Source of the DNA: Burkholderia sp.
Lineage (GTDB): Bacteria; Pseudomonadota; Gammaproteobacteria; Burkholderiales; Burkholderiaceae
Direction: 5' to 3'
Assembly: GCA_028292565.1 (NCBI GenBank)
Contig: JAQGMD010000071.1
Coordinates: 1-6,935, forward strand
DNA: 6,935 bases
The position numbers and the translations under genes are program-made. The notes under the pieces are model-generated. The model did not search any database. It had not been told where the DNA came from and saw only the letters and a list, made by a program, of their open reading frames with translations. Of the stretch, positions 1-6,739 are shown piece after piece. Positions within the stretch are counted from its first letter, which is position 1. Each line of letters opens with the position of its first letter.

Positions 1-684
1 GAAGCGCAGACTACGCCCCACTTTTGCGGCGCGTGCGCGAATGTCCGCGATCTTTTCCGCCACGGCCGCGGGCGGTTCGCCCCAGGTCAGGTAGACGTCG
101 ACCTGTTCCGCGGCCAGATCATGCGCCGCGTCTGATGACCCGCCGAAGTACAGCGGCGGATGCGGCTTCTGCAGCGCCGGGTACAGCGTTTTCGCGCCCT
201 TCACCTTCACATGCTTGCCGTCGTAATCGAAACCGGCATCGCCGCCCTCGCCCGCCAATGCGGCGCGCCATACGCGCAGGAATTCCGCCGAGATTTCATA
301 GCGGGTTTCGTGATCGGCAAACAGGCCATCCGCTTCGAGTTCGCCCTGGTCGCCGCCGGTGACGACATTGATCAGCAGCCGTCCCTTCGACAATCGGTCA
401 AAGGTTGCGGCCATGCGCACTGCCAGTCCGGGCGTGCTCAATCCAGGACGTATCGCCACCAGGAACTTCAGCTTTTGCGTCGCGCCGATGAGACTGGATG
501 CAACCACCCACGGATCCTCGCAGGAACGCCCGGTCGGTATCAGTACGCCATCGTAGCCTTGCGTATCCGCGGCGACGGCGACCTGGCGCAGGTAATCATG
601 ATCGACGGGACGCGCACCCCGGCTTGTGCCGAGATACCGGCTGTCGCCGTGCGTAGGCAGGAACCAGAAAACATTGAGGCTCAT
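1..684 (-). CDS. ssuD: FMNH2-dependent alkanesulfonate monooxygenase SsuD (C-terminus outside window)
   Basis: This enzyme cleaves aliphatic sulfonates with FMNH2 and O2, giving an aldehyde and sulfite in the cytoplasm; the FMNH2 comes from SsuE. The 228 visible residues begin [14 protein letters not shown] and align from memory with E. coli SsuD almost throughout. Shared stretches include [10 protein letters not shown], with the conserved active-site-region Cys at residue 55, [23 protein letters not shown] and VYLTWGEPP. The reading frame runs off the left edge just before the region that should carry the conserved Arg and His of the active site, so about 150 residues are missing. A short Gly/Asp-rich stretch (about residues 145-152) makes the protein roughly four residues longer than the E. 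coli enzyme at that point. The ATG follows the ssuA stop by 9 bases, and GAGGA overlapping that stop serves as the ribosome binding site, which implies coupled translation. The family (bacterial luciferase-like) is secure; the exact sulfonate range cannot be seen. Confidence 0.96.
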   Translation of the reverse strand, partial: MSLNVFWFLPTHGDSRYLGTSRGARPVDHDYLRQVAVAADTQGYDGVLIPTGRSCEDPWVVASSLIGATQKLKFLVAIRPGLSTPGLAVRMAATFDRLSKGRLLINVVTGGDQGELEADGLFADHETRYEISAEFLRVWRAALAGEGGDAGFDYDGKHVKVKGAKTLYPALQKPHPPLYFGGSSDAAHDLAAEQVDVYLTWGEPPAAVAEKIADIRARAAKVGRSLRF

Positions 685-693
685 GTTTTTTCC

Positions 694-1674
694 TCAGAGT
701 TGCGACGGCAGCGTGGCTTCCCTGACGCTGATCTTTTTCGGAATCAGTTTCAGCTGGGCGAACACGTCGGCGATTTTTTGCTGCTCGTTGATGACAGCGT
801 CGCTCACCGGCTTGACGCCATAGGTGTAGCGGGATGCAGCCAGTTCGAGGATGGACGGCTCGAGCCCCACCTGTGCCGACAGAATCGCTGCGGCTTCCTT
901 CAGGTTCTGCCTGGCCCAGTCATCAACCTTGACCAGCTCTTCGAGCACGGCCTTGATGACCGCAGGATTGCCCCGCGCATAGTTGCCCGACGCAAGAAAG
1001 AACTGGTGATTGCTGACCAATCCCTTGCCGTCGGCGAGTATGCGGGCGCCGAGTTGTTTTTCCGCGGCAGCGAGGAACGGATCCCAGATCACCCATGCGT
1101 CCACACTACCGCGTTCGAACGCAGCGCGCGCATCGGAAGGCGGCAGGAACACGGTCTGGACATCCTTGTACTCGAGCCCTGCTTTCTCCAGCGCCCTGAC
1201 CAACAGGTAATGCACGTTCGAGCCTTTGTTCAGCGCTACTTTCTTGCCCTTCAGGTCGGCCACACTTTTTAGTGTCGATTCCTTCGGCACCACTATGGCT
1301 TCAGACAGCGGCGCCGGCGGTTCATTGGCGATGTAGACGAGGTTCGCGCCTGCCGCCTGCGCAAAGATCGGCGGCGCTTCGCCGACTGTGCCGAAGTCGA
1401 TGCTGCCGACGTTCAAGGCTTCGAGCAACACCGGTCCGGCCTGGAATTCCGTCCACTTCACGTCGACGCCTTGCGCGGCGAGCCGTTTTTCCAGCGCGCC
1501 GCGCGCCTTGAGAATGGTGAGCGTGCCGTACTTCTGGAAGCCGATACGCAGTACCGGCCTTGATTGTGCCGCTGCGAATGTCGGAATCGCCGAGGTGAGC
1601 GCACCGACGGCCGCCGCGGATAACAGGCCCAGTGTGCGGCGCTTTGCATTGCGTTTTTGATTCGGAATAGTCAT
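694..1674 (-). CDS. ssuA: Aliphatic sulfonate ABC transporter, periplasmic binding protein SsuA
   Basis: This is the periplasmic receptor that delivers aliphatic sulfonates to the SsuBC permease-ATPase. The 326-residue length is normal for the family. Residues 1-37 form a signal peptide: a basic start with KRR at 11-13, a hydrophobic Leu/Ala core, and a likely cleavage site around FAAAQ (33-37). The RRTLG stretch makes Tat export possible, but the motif is imperfect and Sec is equally plausible. The mature part starts LRIGFQKYG and contains EFQAGPVLLEALNVGSIDFG, GEAPPIFAQAAGAN, LNKGSNVHYLL and DAWVIWDPFLAA, all typical of SsuA and related NrtA/TauA-type binding proteins. The gene lies between ssuE (123-base spacer) and ssuD (9-base spacer). 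The ATG at 1674 has AAGGA seven bases upstream. Assignment to SsuA rather than another sulfonate or taurine receptor rests mainly on its neighbours ssuE and ssuD. Confidence 0.94.
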   Translation of the reverse strand: MTIPNQKRNAKRRTLGLLSAAAVGALTSAIPTFAAAQSRPVLRIGFQKYGTLTILKARGALEKRLAAQGVDVKWTEFQAGPVLLEALNVGSIDFGTVGEAPPIFAQAAGANLVYIANEPPAPLSEAIVVPKESTLKSVADLKGKKVALNKGSNVHYLLVRALEKAGLEYKDVQTVFLPPSDARAAFERGSVDAWVIWDPFLAAAEKQLGARILADGKGLVSNHQFFLASGNYARGNPAVIKAVLEELVKVDDWARQNLKEAAAILSAQVGLEPSILELAASRYTYGVKPVSDAVINEQQKIADVFAQLKLIPKKISVREATLPSQL

Positions 1675-1720
1675 CTGGATGTCCTTTGCTGAGTTCGAAT
1701 TTCGGGCGTAAGCTTCCCCT

Positions 1721-1762
1721 TCCGCTCGATTGAGCGGATGCAGGCGCCACGCGCACGTGGCG
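1721..1762. other. Two tandem hairpins in the ssuE-ssuA spacer
   Basis: Two perfect 7-bp stems, each with a four-base loop, lie six bases apart: TCCGCTC/GAGCGGA (1721-1727, 1732-1738) and CGCCACG/CGTGGCG (1745-1751, 1756-1762). They sit within the 123-base spacer inside the operon. No T run follows on the minus strand, so they are not terminators of the usual kind. They could set mRNA stability or segment the transcript between ssuE and ssuA. Confidence 0.6.
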
Positions 1763-1797
1763 TTATTTACATGGGAGGAAGCTGGCGGTATGTAACG

Positions 1798-2394
1798 CTA
1801 AACGCTACATCGCACCTGGGAGAAATGCACCGGCGCGAATTCAACGCTCGATGCGTGGGACGCGGCTATGGCCTGCAGATTTGCGGACAAGTGTGCAACG
1901 CCCTCGTCCACACGTTGCGCGATTCCCGGATCGAGCGTCAATCCTGTTTCCGCCGTCCAGTTGATTTGCGCATCGGTCGCAAAAATGCTCGGCAACACAT
2001 GCTTCGCGCCCAAGGCGGACAGCACCGGGCGCAGCGCATAATCCAGCGCCAGCATATGGGACTGGCTGCCGCCGGTGGCAAGCGGCAGCACCAGCTTGCC
2101 GGACAGCCCGTCCTGCGGCAGCAAATCGAGAAAGGCCTTCAGGACGCCGCTGTAGGCCGCCTTGTACACAGGCGTCGCAATGATGACCGCATCCGCCTGC
2201 TCGACCTGGGATTTTGCGAGCCTGATGTGGGCGTTCCCGAAGTCTGCGTGCATCAACGCCAGGGGCGGCAGGTCAAGCACCTGCAATTTTGCATATTGAT
2301 GTCCCAGCAGCGCCAGTCTTCCGCCGACATGATGCAGCAGCCGCGTGGAACGCGATGGAATCGAGGGACTGCCGGCTAACAGGAGAATTGTCAT
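1798..2394 (-). CDS. ssuE: NAD(P)H-dependent FMN reductase SsuE
   Basis: This enzyme reduces FMN with NAD(P)H and passes FMNH2 to SsuD in the cytoplasm. The 198-residue protein is a small flavodoxin-fold reductase. The N-terminal LAGSPSIPSRS (6-16) is the FMN phosphate-binding loop. TPVYKAAYSGVLKAFLDLLP (74-93) and LPLATGGSQSHMLALDYALRP are near identical to E. coli SsuE. Tyr119 corresponds to the known pi-helix tyrosine of that enzyme (Tyr118 without Met). The open frame extends 87 codons further upstream, but that extension overlaps sbp and does not resemble the family. I therefore chose the ATG at 2394, which matches the family start and has GGAAAG just upstream. The gene begins 31 bases after the sbp stop, so the two are probably co-transcribed. 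The protein is slightly longer at the C-terminus than the 191-residue E. coli enzyme. Confidence 0.95.
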   Translation of the reverse strand: MTILLLAGSPSIPSRSTRLLHHVGGRLALLGHQYAKLQVLDLPPLALMHADFGNAHIRLAKSQVEQADAVIIATPVYKAAYSGVLKAFLDLLPQDGLSGKLVLPLATGGSQSHMLALDYALRPVLSALGAKHVLPSIFATDAQINWTAETGLTLDPGIAQRVDEGVAHLSANLQAIAASHASSVEFAPVHFSQVRCSV

Positions 2395-2425
2395 TATTCT
2401 TTCCGATGGGGTTGGTGGCGTCGCT

Positions 2426-3433
2426 TTATTTTTTGCCCGGCTGGTAAATCTGGTCGAACACACCGCCATCGGCGAAATGCGCCTTTTGCGCGTTGGTCCA
2501 GCCTCCAGCAACTTCATCGATGGTGAATAGCTTGACCTTCGGGAACTGTGCTGCGTATTTCTTCGCGACCTTTTCGGAGATCGGGCGGTAATAATTCTGC
2601 GCCGCGATTTCCTGCCCTTCATCGGTATACAAATGCTGCAGGTATGCTTCCGCAATTTTGCGCGTACCGCGTTTGTCCACTACCTTGTCAACGACGGCAA
2701 CCGGCGGCTCGGCCAGGATGCTCACTGACGGAGCGACGATCTCAACCTTGTCCGGCCCCAGCTCCTTGATCGCCAACAGGGCTTCGTTTTCCCATGCCAG
2801 TAGCACGTCGCCGATTCCGCGTTCAACGAAAGTCGTGGTCGCGCCGCGTGCGCCGGAGTCCAGTACGGGTACGTTCTTGTATAGCTTGCCGATGAATTCT
2901 TTCGCGCTCGCCTCGTTGCCGCCCGGCTGTTTCAATGCATAGCCCCACGCGGCGAGATGGTTCCAACGCGCACCGCCGGAGGTCTTCGGATTCGGTGTAA
3001 TGACTGCGACGCCCGGCTTGACCAGGTCACCCCAATCCTTGATGCCCTTCGGGTTACCCTTGCGTACCAGGAACACGATGGTCGAGATATAGGGTGAGCT
3101 GTTATGCGGCAATCGCTTTTGCCAGTCCTTCGCGATCAATCCGCGTTCCGCGATTGCGTCGATGTCATAGGCGAGCGCCAGCGTGACCACGTCCGCGCTC
3201 AATCCGTCGATGACCGAGCGGGCCTGCTTGCCCGAGCCGCCGTGCGATTGTTTAATCGTCACGTTGTCGCCGGTCTTGGCCTTCCATTGTTTGGCAAAGG
3301 CCTGGTTGTAGTCGTGGTACAGCTCACGGGTCGGGTCATACGACACGTTGAGCAGGGTGAAGTCCGCTGCGTGGGCGGACGGGGCGACGAGTGCAATGAC
3401 GATTGCCGACTGGATCAATTTCTTCAACAACAT
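2426..3433 (-). CDS. sbp: Sulfate-binding periplasmic protein Sbp
   Basis: This periplasmic receptor binds sulfate (and usually thiosulfate weakly) and feeds the CysTWA-type importer. It has 335 residues, with a Sec signal peptide at 1-22 ending in APSAHA and the mature protein starting [12 protein letters not shown]. The family hallmarks are all present: SYDPTREL (31-38), SHGGSGKQ (63-70), [15 protein letters not shown] (144-158), [20 protein letters not shown] (192-211) and the C-terminal [10 protein letters not shown]. They match E. coli Sbp closely. GGGAGA five bases before the ATG is a good ribosome binding site. The gene is the first of the cluster and lies 31 bases ahead of ssuE. No sulfate permease genes are in the window, so it must work with a transporter encoded elsewhere. 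Sbp and CysP are paralogues; the [11 protein letters not shown] start and overall match favour Sbp. Confidence 0.95.
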   Translation of the reverse strand: MLLKKLIQSAIVIALVAPSAHAADFTLLNVSYDPTRELYHDYNQAFAKQWKAKTGDNVTIKQSHGGSGKQARSVIDGLSADVVTLALAYDIDAIAERGLIAKDWQKRLPHNSSPYISTIVFLVRKGNPKGIKDWGDLVKPGVAVITPNPKTSGGARWNHLAAWGYALKQPGGNEASAKEFIGKLYKNVPVLDSGARGATTTFVERGIGDVLLAWENEALLAIKELGPDKVEIVAPSVSILAEPPVAVVDKVVDKRGTRKIAEAYLQHLYTDEGQEIAAQNYYRPISEKVAKKYAAQFPKVKLFTIDEVAGGWTNAQKAHFADGGVFDQIYQPGKK

Positions 3434-3438
3434 CTGGT

Positions 3439-3444
3439 TCTCCC
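3439..3444 (-). promoter_or_regulatory. Ribosome binding site of sbp
   Basis: GGGAGA on the minus strand, five bases before the ATG at 3433. It supports that start, which also gives a proper signal peptide. Confidence 0.75.
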
Positions 3445-3472
3445 TACAGACAGTTTGGTTTCCGGAGTCGAC

Positions 3473-3525
3473 AGATTAAGTAATTGACCATTGAAAAAGA
3501 ACGAATACTTTTGCGGTTCCTTATT
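3473..3525 (-). promoter_or_regulatory. Candidate promoter and CysB-type activator site for the sbp-ssu operon
   Basis: The sulfur operon must start between the terminator at 3646 and sbp. A possible -10 box (TAATCT) lies at 3473-3478 on the minus strand, about 40 bases before the ATG; no good -35 box is found at the right distance, as is common for activator-dependent promoters. Just upstream, an AT-rich segment at 3504-3525 has AATA and TATT in inverted orientation, separated by 14 bases. LysR-type sulfur regulators (CysB, Cbl, SsuR) bind AT-rich, loosely conserved sites in such positions. The binding-site claim is inference from the gene content and position. Confidence 0.3.
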
Positions 3526-3536
3526 TGGTTTGCGTA

Positions 3537-3564
3537 TATCAGGGGACAGAGGTCAGGGATCAGG
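3537..3564 (+). repeat. Dispersed 28-bp repeat, copy 1
   Basis: Begins TATCAGGGGACAGAGGTCAG and ends GGATCAGG. It is identical at 27 of 28 bases to the copy at 4255-4282, in the same orientation. Internally it contains the related units GGTCAGG and GATCAGG. It lies outside genes. Confidence 0.9.
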
Positions 3565-3565
3565 C

Positions 3566-3607
3566 GCGTAGGGGTGCATCTCACGCACCGTCTCACGCAC
3601 CCTACGC
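3566..3607. repeat. Imperfect inverted repeat with internal tandem unit
   Basis: The arms GCGTAGGGGTGC (3566-3577) and GCACCCTACGC (3597-3607) pair with one bulged base. Between and into the right arm lies CTCACGCACC twice in tandem (3580-3589 and 3592-3601). It follows copy 1 of the 28-bp repeat directly. It resembles intergenic hairpin repeats common in betaproteobacterial genomes, an impression from memory. Confidence 0.7.
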
Positions 3608-3617
3608 CTTATTCAAT

Positions 3618-3635
3618 GTTGGGCTGCAAGCCAAC
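3618..3635. repeat. Short hairpin repeat GTTGGGCT...AGCCAAC
   Basis: GTTGGGCT and AGCCAAC pair over 7 bp with one bulged G and a three-base loop. A related hairpin lies at 6761-6779. Confidence 0.55.
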
Positions 3636-3645
3636 AGGCAAGACG

Positions 3646-3671
3646 AAAAAAAAGCCGCTGTCAGCGGCTTT
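3646..3671 (-). terminator. Rho-independent terminator of the GNAT gene
   Basis: On the minus strand, a 9-bp perfect stem AAAGCCGCT/AGCGGCTTT (arms 3651-3659 and 3663-3671) with a three-base loop runs into a stretch of eight T residues (3646-3653, partly shared with the stem). It lies 19 bases after the GNAT stop, so that transcript should not read into the sulfur operon, which would need its own promoter. Confidence 0.92.
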
Positions 3672-3690
3672 ACTTCATCTCTCGCAAACC

Positions 3691-4197
3691 TTACCCACAA
3701 CCACATGCCGCTTTCTGCCGATAGCTCGTGCACAGCCTTTTTGAAAACGTGATCGCTTCAATGCCAAAAACGCATTTGGTCGTCGGGCCGGACACATAGC
3801 CATTTCGGAGGTAAAACGACTTCGCTGTGACGGTACTCATCACCTGAACATTCGAAAGACCCCACTCCTTGGCCTGCACCTCCAGCGCCTGGAGCAGTCC
3901 TTTACCGACGCCGGCAAAACGAACCTCGGGCGTGACGTAGCAGAGTACGACCTTGCCTGCGCGCGTCAGCATGGCGACCCCGACGATGTCGTTATCCATG
4001 GTCGCCACCAGGGAGAAATTGGTCTGGCATAAAAACCATGACTCCACTGTTTCGGGCGTCTTGTTTCCCAACCATGCGGCGAGTATCGCTTCATCGTTGC
4101 GATGGTCTTCGGCACAGCATTCCGAGATGGAGCGGCGCAGCACGTTACATGCAGAGTTCGCATCTTCTGGCCTGGCTGTTCGCATACCGCATTTCAT
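3691..4197 (-). CDS. GNAT-family N-acetyltransferase, substrate unknown
   Basis: This is a predicted cytoplasmic acetyl-CoA-dependent acyltransferase of 168 residues, a normal size for a single GNAT domain. The N-terminus MRTARPEDANSACNVLRRSI is the usual GNAT beta1-alpha1 opening. VVLCYVTPEVRFAGVGKGLL (83-102) contains the acetyl-CoA pyrophosphate-binding signature R-x-x-G-x-G at 93-98. AKSFYLRNGY (125-134) is the typical C-terminal motif. The tail is odd: after the domain it ends QKAACGCG, and Cys is fairly frequent overall (two adjacent at residues 27-28). The start could be the ATG at 4197 or the one four codons later; neither has a strong ribosome binding site. The gene stands alone, with its own terminator just downstream (3646-3671), and is flanked by two direct copies of a dispersed repeat. 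Nothing here identifies its substrate. Confidence 0.88.
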   Translation of the reverse strand: MKCGMRTARPEDANSACNVLRRSISECCAEDHRNDEAILAAWLGNKTPETVESWFLCQTNFSLVATMDNDIVGVAMLTRAGKVVLCYVTPEVRFAGVGKGLLQALEVQAKEWGLSNVQVMSTVTAKSFYLRNGYVSGPTTKCVFGIEAITFSKRLCTSYRQKAACGCG

Positions 4198-4234
4198 GTC
4201 AGTGCTCGCTTGCCTTCACTATTTGCTTCGTTCG

Positions 4235-4240
4235 ATCATA
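4235..4240 (-). promoter_or_regulatory. Possible -10 box of the GNAT gene
   Basis: TATGAT on the minus strand, 37 bases before the ATG at 4197, matches the sigma-70 consensus at five of six positions. No recognisable -35 box lies 16-18 bases upstream; the dispersed repeat at 4255-4282 occupies that place. Confidence 0.3.
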
Positions 4241-4254
4241 CACCGTGCCGCCGG

Positions 4255-4282
4255 TATCAGGGGACAGAGGTCAGGAATCAGG
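4255..4282 (+). repeat. Dispersed 28-bp repeat, copy 2
   Basis: Same as copy 1 except A for G at the 22nd base. It is followed immediately by a further TATCAG (4283-4288), as if a second unit began and stopped. It lies 57 bases upstream of the GNAT start. Confidence 0.9.
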
Positions 4283-4434
4283 TATCAGTCGTCGGCACTA
4301 CCGCAACCATGCCTGCAACGCTGCCATCCATCCGAGGCTGGTGCGAAGTATACCGCCATGTGATGCCGCAGCCCCGGCAGAAACCGGTGCTGGCGGGTCG
4401 ATTGGTATCACCACTGTTGCGCTCAGCCCACGCT

Positions 4435-4454
4435 TATCAGGGTCAGGAATCAGG
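4435..4454 (+). repeat. Dispersed repeat, shortened copy 3
   Basis: TATCAG followed directly by GGTCAGGAATCAGG: copy 2 with eight internal bases (GGGACAGA) missing and otherwise identical. It lies 38 bases beyond the stop of the ABC exporter gene. Confidence 0.8.
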
Positions 4455-4492
4455 GTCCGTTCAAAGTCCGGACAACCCCTCTTGTTAAAAGT

Positions 4493-6430
4493 TTACTTGA
4501 GTCCGGTCGCTGTCAGCGGCTCCTCTTCCTCGCGCTGGCTTGCCGCGCTTCGAACCTCCTCGTCGGTGGGCACAGGCTCATCGACGAACAGCGCTTCTTC
4601 TTCATCCGCATGCACCCGCTCCGCGTCGTCGGGAAGGAAACCGCCTGCCTGCCTGCTCCACAATTCATAGTAACGACCGCGTCGCGCAAGCAGCTCGGTA
4701 TGGCTGCCATCCTCGACAATGCGGCCGTTGTCGAATACCAGGATGCGGTCCAGGTGCGCAATCGTCGACAACCGATGGGCTACCACTATCACCGTCTTGT
4801 CCACCATCACCCGGTCGAGCGTATCCTGGATGGCCCTCTCGGTAATCGAATCGAGGCTTGAGGTCGCCTCGTCGAGTATCAGGATCGGTGCATCTTTCAG
4901 GATGACACGCGCGATAGCAACGCGCTGGCGCTGGCCGCCGGACAGCTTGACGCCGCGCTCACCGACCATCGACTGATAGCGATCCTTGATCTGCATGATG
5001 AATTCATGCGCATAGGCCTGCTTCGCCGCTTCCATCACTTCCGCATCGCTCGCTTCCAGGCGGCCATAGCGGATGTTCTCCATCAGCGTGCGATGGAACA
5101 GGCTCGGGTCCTGCGGAATCAGGCTTAGCTGGGAATGCAGCGCATCCTGCGACATGTCGCGGATGTCGACATCGTCGATCAATATTTTTCCGGCCTGCCC
5201 GTCGTACAGGCGCAGGATCAGGCTGACGAAGGTCGATTTTCCGGAGCCGGAAAAACCAACCAGGCCGACACGCTGCCCTGCGGGTATGGTCACGTTGAGC
5301 TTATCGAACACCTTCTTGTCCGGCCCATAGCCGAAGTCGAGATCGCGGAATTCGATCTGGCCGCGATAGATCGTAGGCGCGATGGCCGCCGGTGCATCGA
5401 CCAGTTCATGCGGCTGGATGAGGGTCTGCACGCCGTTCGCAACGTTGCCAATATACTCAAAGAATTCGAGAAAGCGGCGGCTCAGGTTGCGCGCTTCGTT
5501 GATGATCATGAGCGACAGGCTGACCGCCATGACAAACTCGCCGACCGTAATCTGCCCTTCTCCCCAGAGCGTCAACGCGTAGTACAGGATGCCGACCTTC
5601 AGCACTGCCGCAGAGGTAAACTGGAACCAGCGCACGCGTTCGTTGTAACCGTTCGACTTGCGGATGGCCTTCATTTCGCTGGTGAGCGCATCCTCCAGGT
5701 GTTCCCGTTCGAAGCGCAGCCGCGCAAACAATCTGGCACTTGTCAGGTTCGTGACGGAGTCAACCACTTTGCCCGTGGTTTCGCTGCGTGCCGACGAAGC
5801 CTTGAGTGCGTAAGGCTGGCATCGACGCGCCAGCAGATAGGAAACGCCGATGAACAGTACCGCCCAGATCAGCACGAAGCTGCCGAGCTGTACGTGAGCA
5901 TTGAACAACAATACGATCGATACGAGAAGCACTATCGCGACCGGCCAGAACTCGGTGATGACCGACCACAGGGTATGCGTGACACCCAATGACGTTTCAC
6001 TAATGCGGTGTGCGAGCGCGCCCGCGAAGTTGTTAGTGAAATAACGATGCGAATGGTATTGCATGTAATGGTAAATGGAACGCGTCACGTTCTGACGCTG
6101 CCGCGGCCCGAGCCGGATCTGGATGCCGCCGGCGATACGTCCGAACACCACCTCGCCGACACTGAAGGCGACAAACAGCATCAGCGGCCCGTGCAAGGCG
6201 GCGACCAGCGCCGCCGAATGGTCCTGCGTGGCCGTCACGCCCTTGATGATCGTACTCAACGCATACGGGATCATGATGCCGCATGTGGCATTGGCCGTTT
6301 CAAACAGGACCATCGCGACATACCACCAGCGATACCTGGCGACGAAATGCCAGATGAAGCGGAATGGCGTATCCGGCAATAGCGGAGCGCCAGGCGCGCG
6401 TTGAAAATCTTTTCTTGTATCTGATGTCAT
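4493..6430 (-). CDS. ABC exporter, fused transmembrane and ATP-binding domains
   Basis: This is a half-size ABC exporter (MsbA/MDR-like type), presumably working as a dimer in the inner membrane; the substrate is unknown. With the chosen start it has 645 residues. The membrane domain spans about residues 30-330, with hydrophobic segments near 36-62, 80-98, 162-176, 182-200, 275-290 and 297-311. The ATPase follows: Walker A GFSGSGKST (392-400), Q-loop IPQDP (Gln440), signature LSGGQRQRV (496-504), Walker B ILILDEATSSLD (516-527) and switch histidine VVAHR (His552). All catalytic residues are intact. After the ATPase comes an acidic, Glu-rich tail of about 45 residues. An upstream TTG at 6520 would add 30 residues, but it lacks a ribosome binding site. 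The ATG at 6430 gives a family-like start, though only a weak GGA precedes it. The gene appears monocistronic. Confidence 0.93.
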   Translation of the reverse strand: MTSDTRKDFQRAPGAPLLPDTPFRFIWHFVARYRWWYVAMVLFETANATCGIMIPYALSTIIKGVTATQDHSAALVAALHGPLMLFVAFSVGEVVFGRIAGGIQIRLGPRQRQNVTRSIYHYMQYHSHRYFTNNFAGALAHRISETSLGVTHTLWSVITEFWPVAIVLLVSIVLLFNAHVQLGSFVLIWAVLFIGVSYLLARRCQPYALKASSARSETTGKVVDSVTNLTSARLFARLRFEREHLEDALTSEMKAIRKSNGYNERVRWFQFTSAAVLKVGILYYALTLWGEGQITVGEFVMAVSLSLMIINEARNLSRRFLEFFEYIGNVANGVQTLIQPHELVDAPAAIAPTIYRGQIEFRDLDFGYGPDKKVFDKLNVTIPAGQRVGLVGFSGSGKSTFVSLILRLYDGQAGKILIDDVDIRDMSQDALHSQLSLIPQDPSLFHRTLMENIRYGRLEASDAEVMEAAKQAYAHEFIMQIKDRYQSMVGERGVKLSGGQRQRVAIARVILKDAPILILDEATSSLDSITERAIQDTLDRVMVDKTVIVVAHRLSTIAHLDRILVFDNGRIVEDGSHTELLARRGRYYELWSRQAGGFLPDDAERVHADEEEALFVDEPVPTDEEVRSAASQREEEEPLTATGLK

Positions 6431-6703
6431 CGAAGGTGAATCCGACACCGCATCGGGCGTCTTGAGAAAATGGAAATCGCTCGGGCCGCAGGTCTCCGGC
6501 GGACCATGGCGAATGAACAACCGCGGCGATTCAGCGGCGACTCGTCGTCACCAAAGATAGCACTTCGCCGATCGCATTGCCACGCCTCACCACGAAAATT
6601 GCCAGTCTGATACCGGCTGCTTTCGGGATGACGCAGACGCCAGTTCGATACCCGGCTTGCCGGAAAACTCGGCGAGCACATCCTCCTTGATAGCCGCGAA
6701 TGC

Positions 6704-6728
6704 GCAGCATGTTTAAGTTGGATGCTGC
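6704..6728. promoter_or_regulatory. Operator-like dyad upstream of the ABC exporter
   Basis: Perfect inverted 7-bp arms GCAGCAT and ATGCTGC are separated by 11 bases. The spacer contains the candidate -10 box, a position where a repressor could act. No regulator gene is visible in the window, so function is unproven; the dyad could also arise by chance. Confidence 0.25.
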
Positions 6729-6739
6729 TGCAGGTTCAA
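6711..6739 (-). promoter_or_regulatory. Weak sigma-70 promoter candidate for the ABC exporter
   Basis: On the minus strand, TTGAAC (6734-6739) and TTAAAC (6711-6716) are 17 bases apart. Each box is a partial match to consensus (4 and 3 of 6). It lies after the terminator at 6797 and about 280 bases ahead of the ABC start, so a long leader would result. It overlaps a perfect dyad (6704-6728). Confidence 0.22.

Larger units (their letters stand above)
4198..4492. other. Intergenic spacer between ABC exporter and GNAT gene
   Basis: It contains the possible GNAT -10 box and repeat copies 2 and 3. Open frames across it show no family-like protein, and no clear intrinsic terminator for the ABC gene is seen. 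The rest (about 4290-4430) holds nothing I recognise. Confidence 0.6.

Noticed and set aside
160..1272. Long plus-strand open frame of 370 codons
   Set aside because: It lies fully opposite ssuD and ssuA, whose proteins match known families along their length; the plus-strand translation resembles no family and has no fitting start signal.
2395..2655. N-terminal extension of ssuE by 87 codons
   Set aside because: The extension overlaps sbp in another frame and does not resemble a flavin reductase; the ATG at 2394 gives the family start.
4283..4434. Possible small gene or RNA between repeat copies 2 and 3
   Set aside because: No start with ribosome binding site, no recognisable protein in six frames, and no strong hairpin-plus-T-run to end an RNA.
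3537..4454. Dispersed repeats considered as a CRISPR array
   Set aside because: Three copies, one shortened, with spacing of about 690 and 150 bases and a gene between them; no regular spacers and no cas genes.
5135..5992. Plus-strand open frame of 285 codons
   Set aside because: It is antisense to the ABC exporter's conserved ATPase and membrane domains; a shadow of GC-rich codon use.
6427..6681. 84-codon minus-strand frame ending in an ATGA overlap with the ABC gene, preceded by AAGGAGG
   Set aside because: The AAGGAGG touches the ATG with no spacing, and the Arg/Ser-rich translation looks like a non-coding frame. The overlap is noted but not enough to call a gene.
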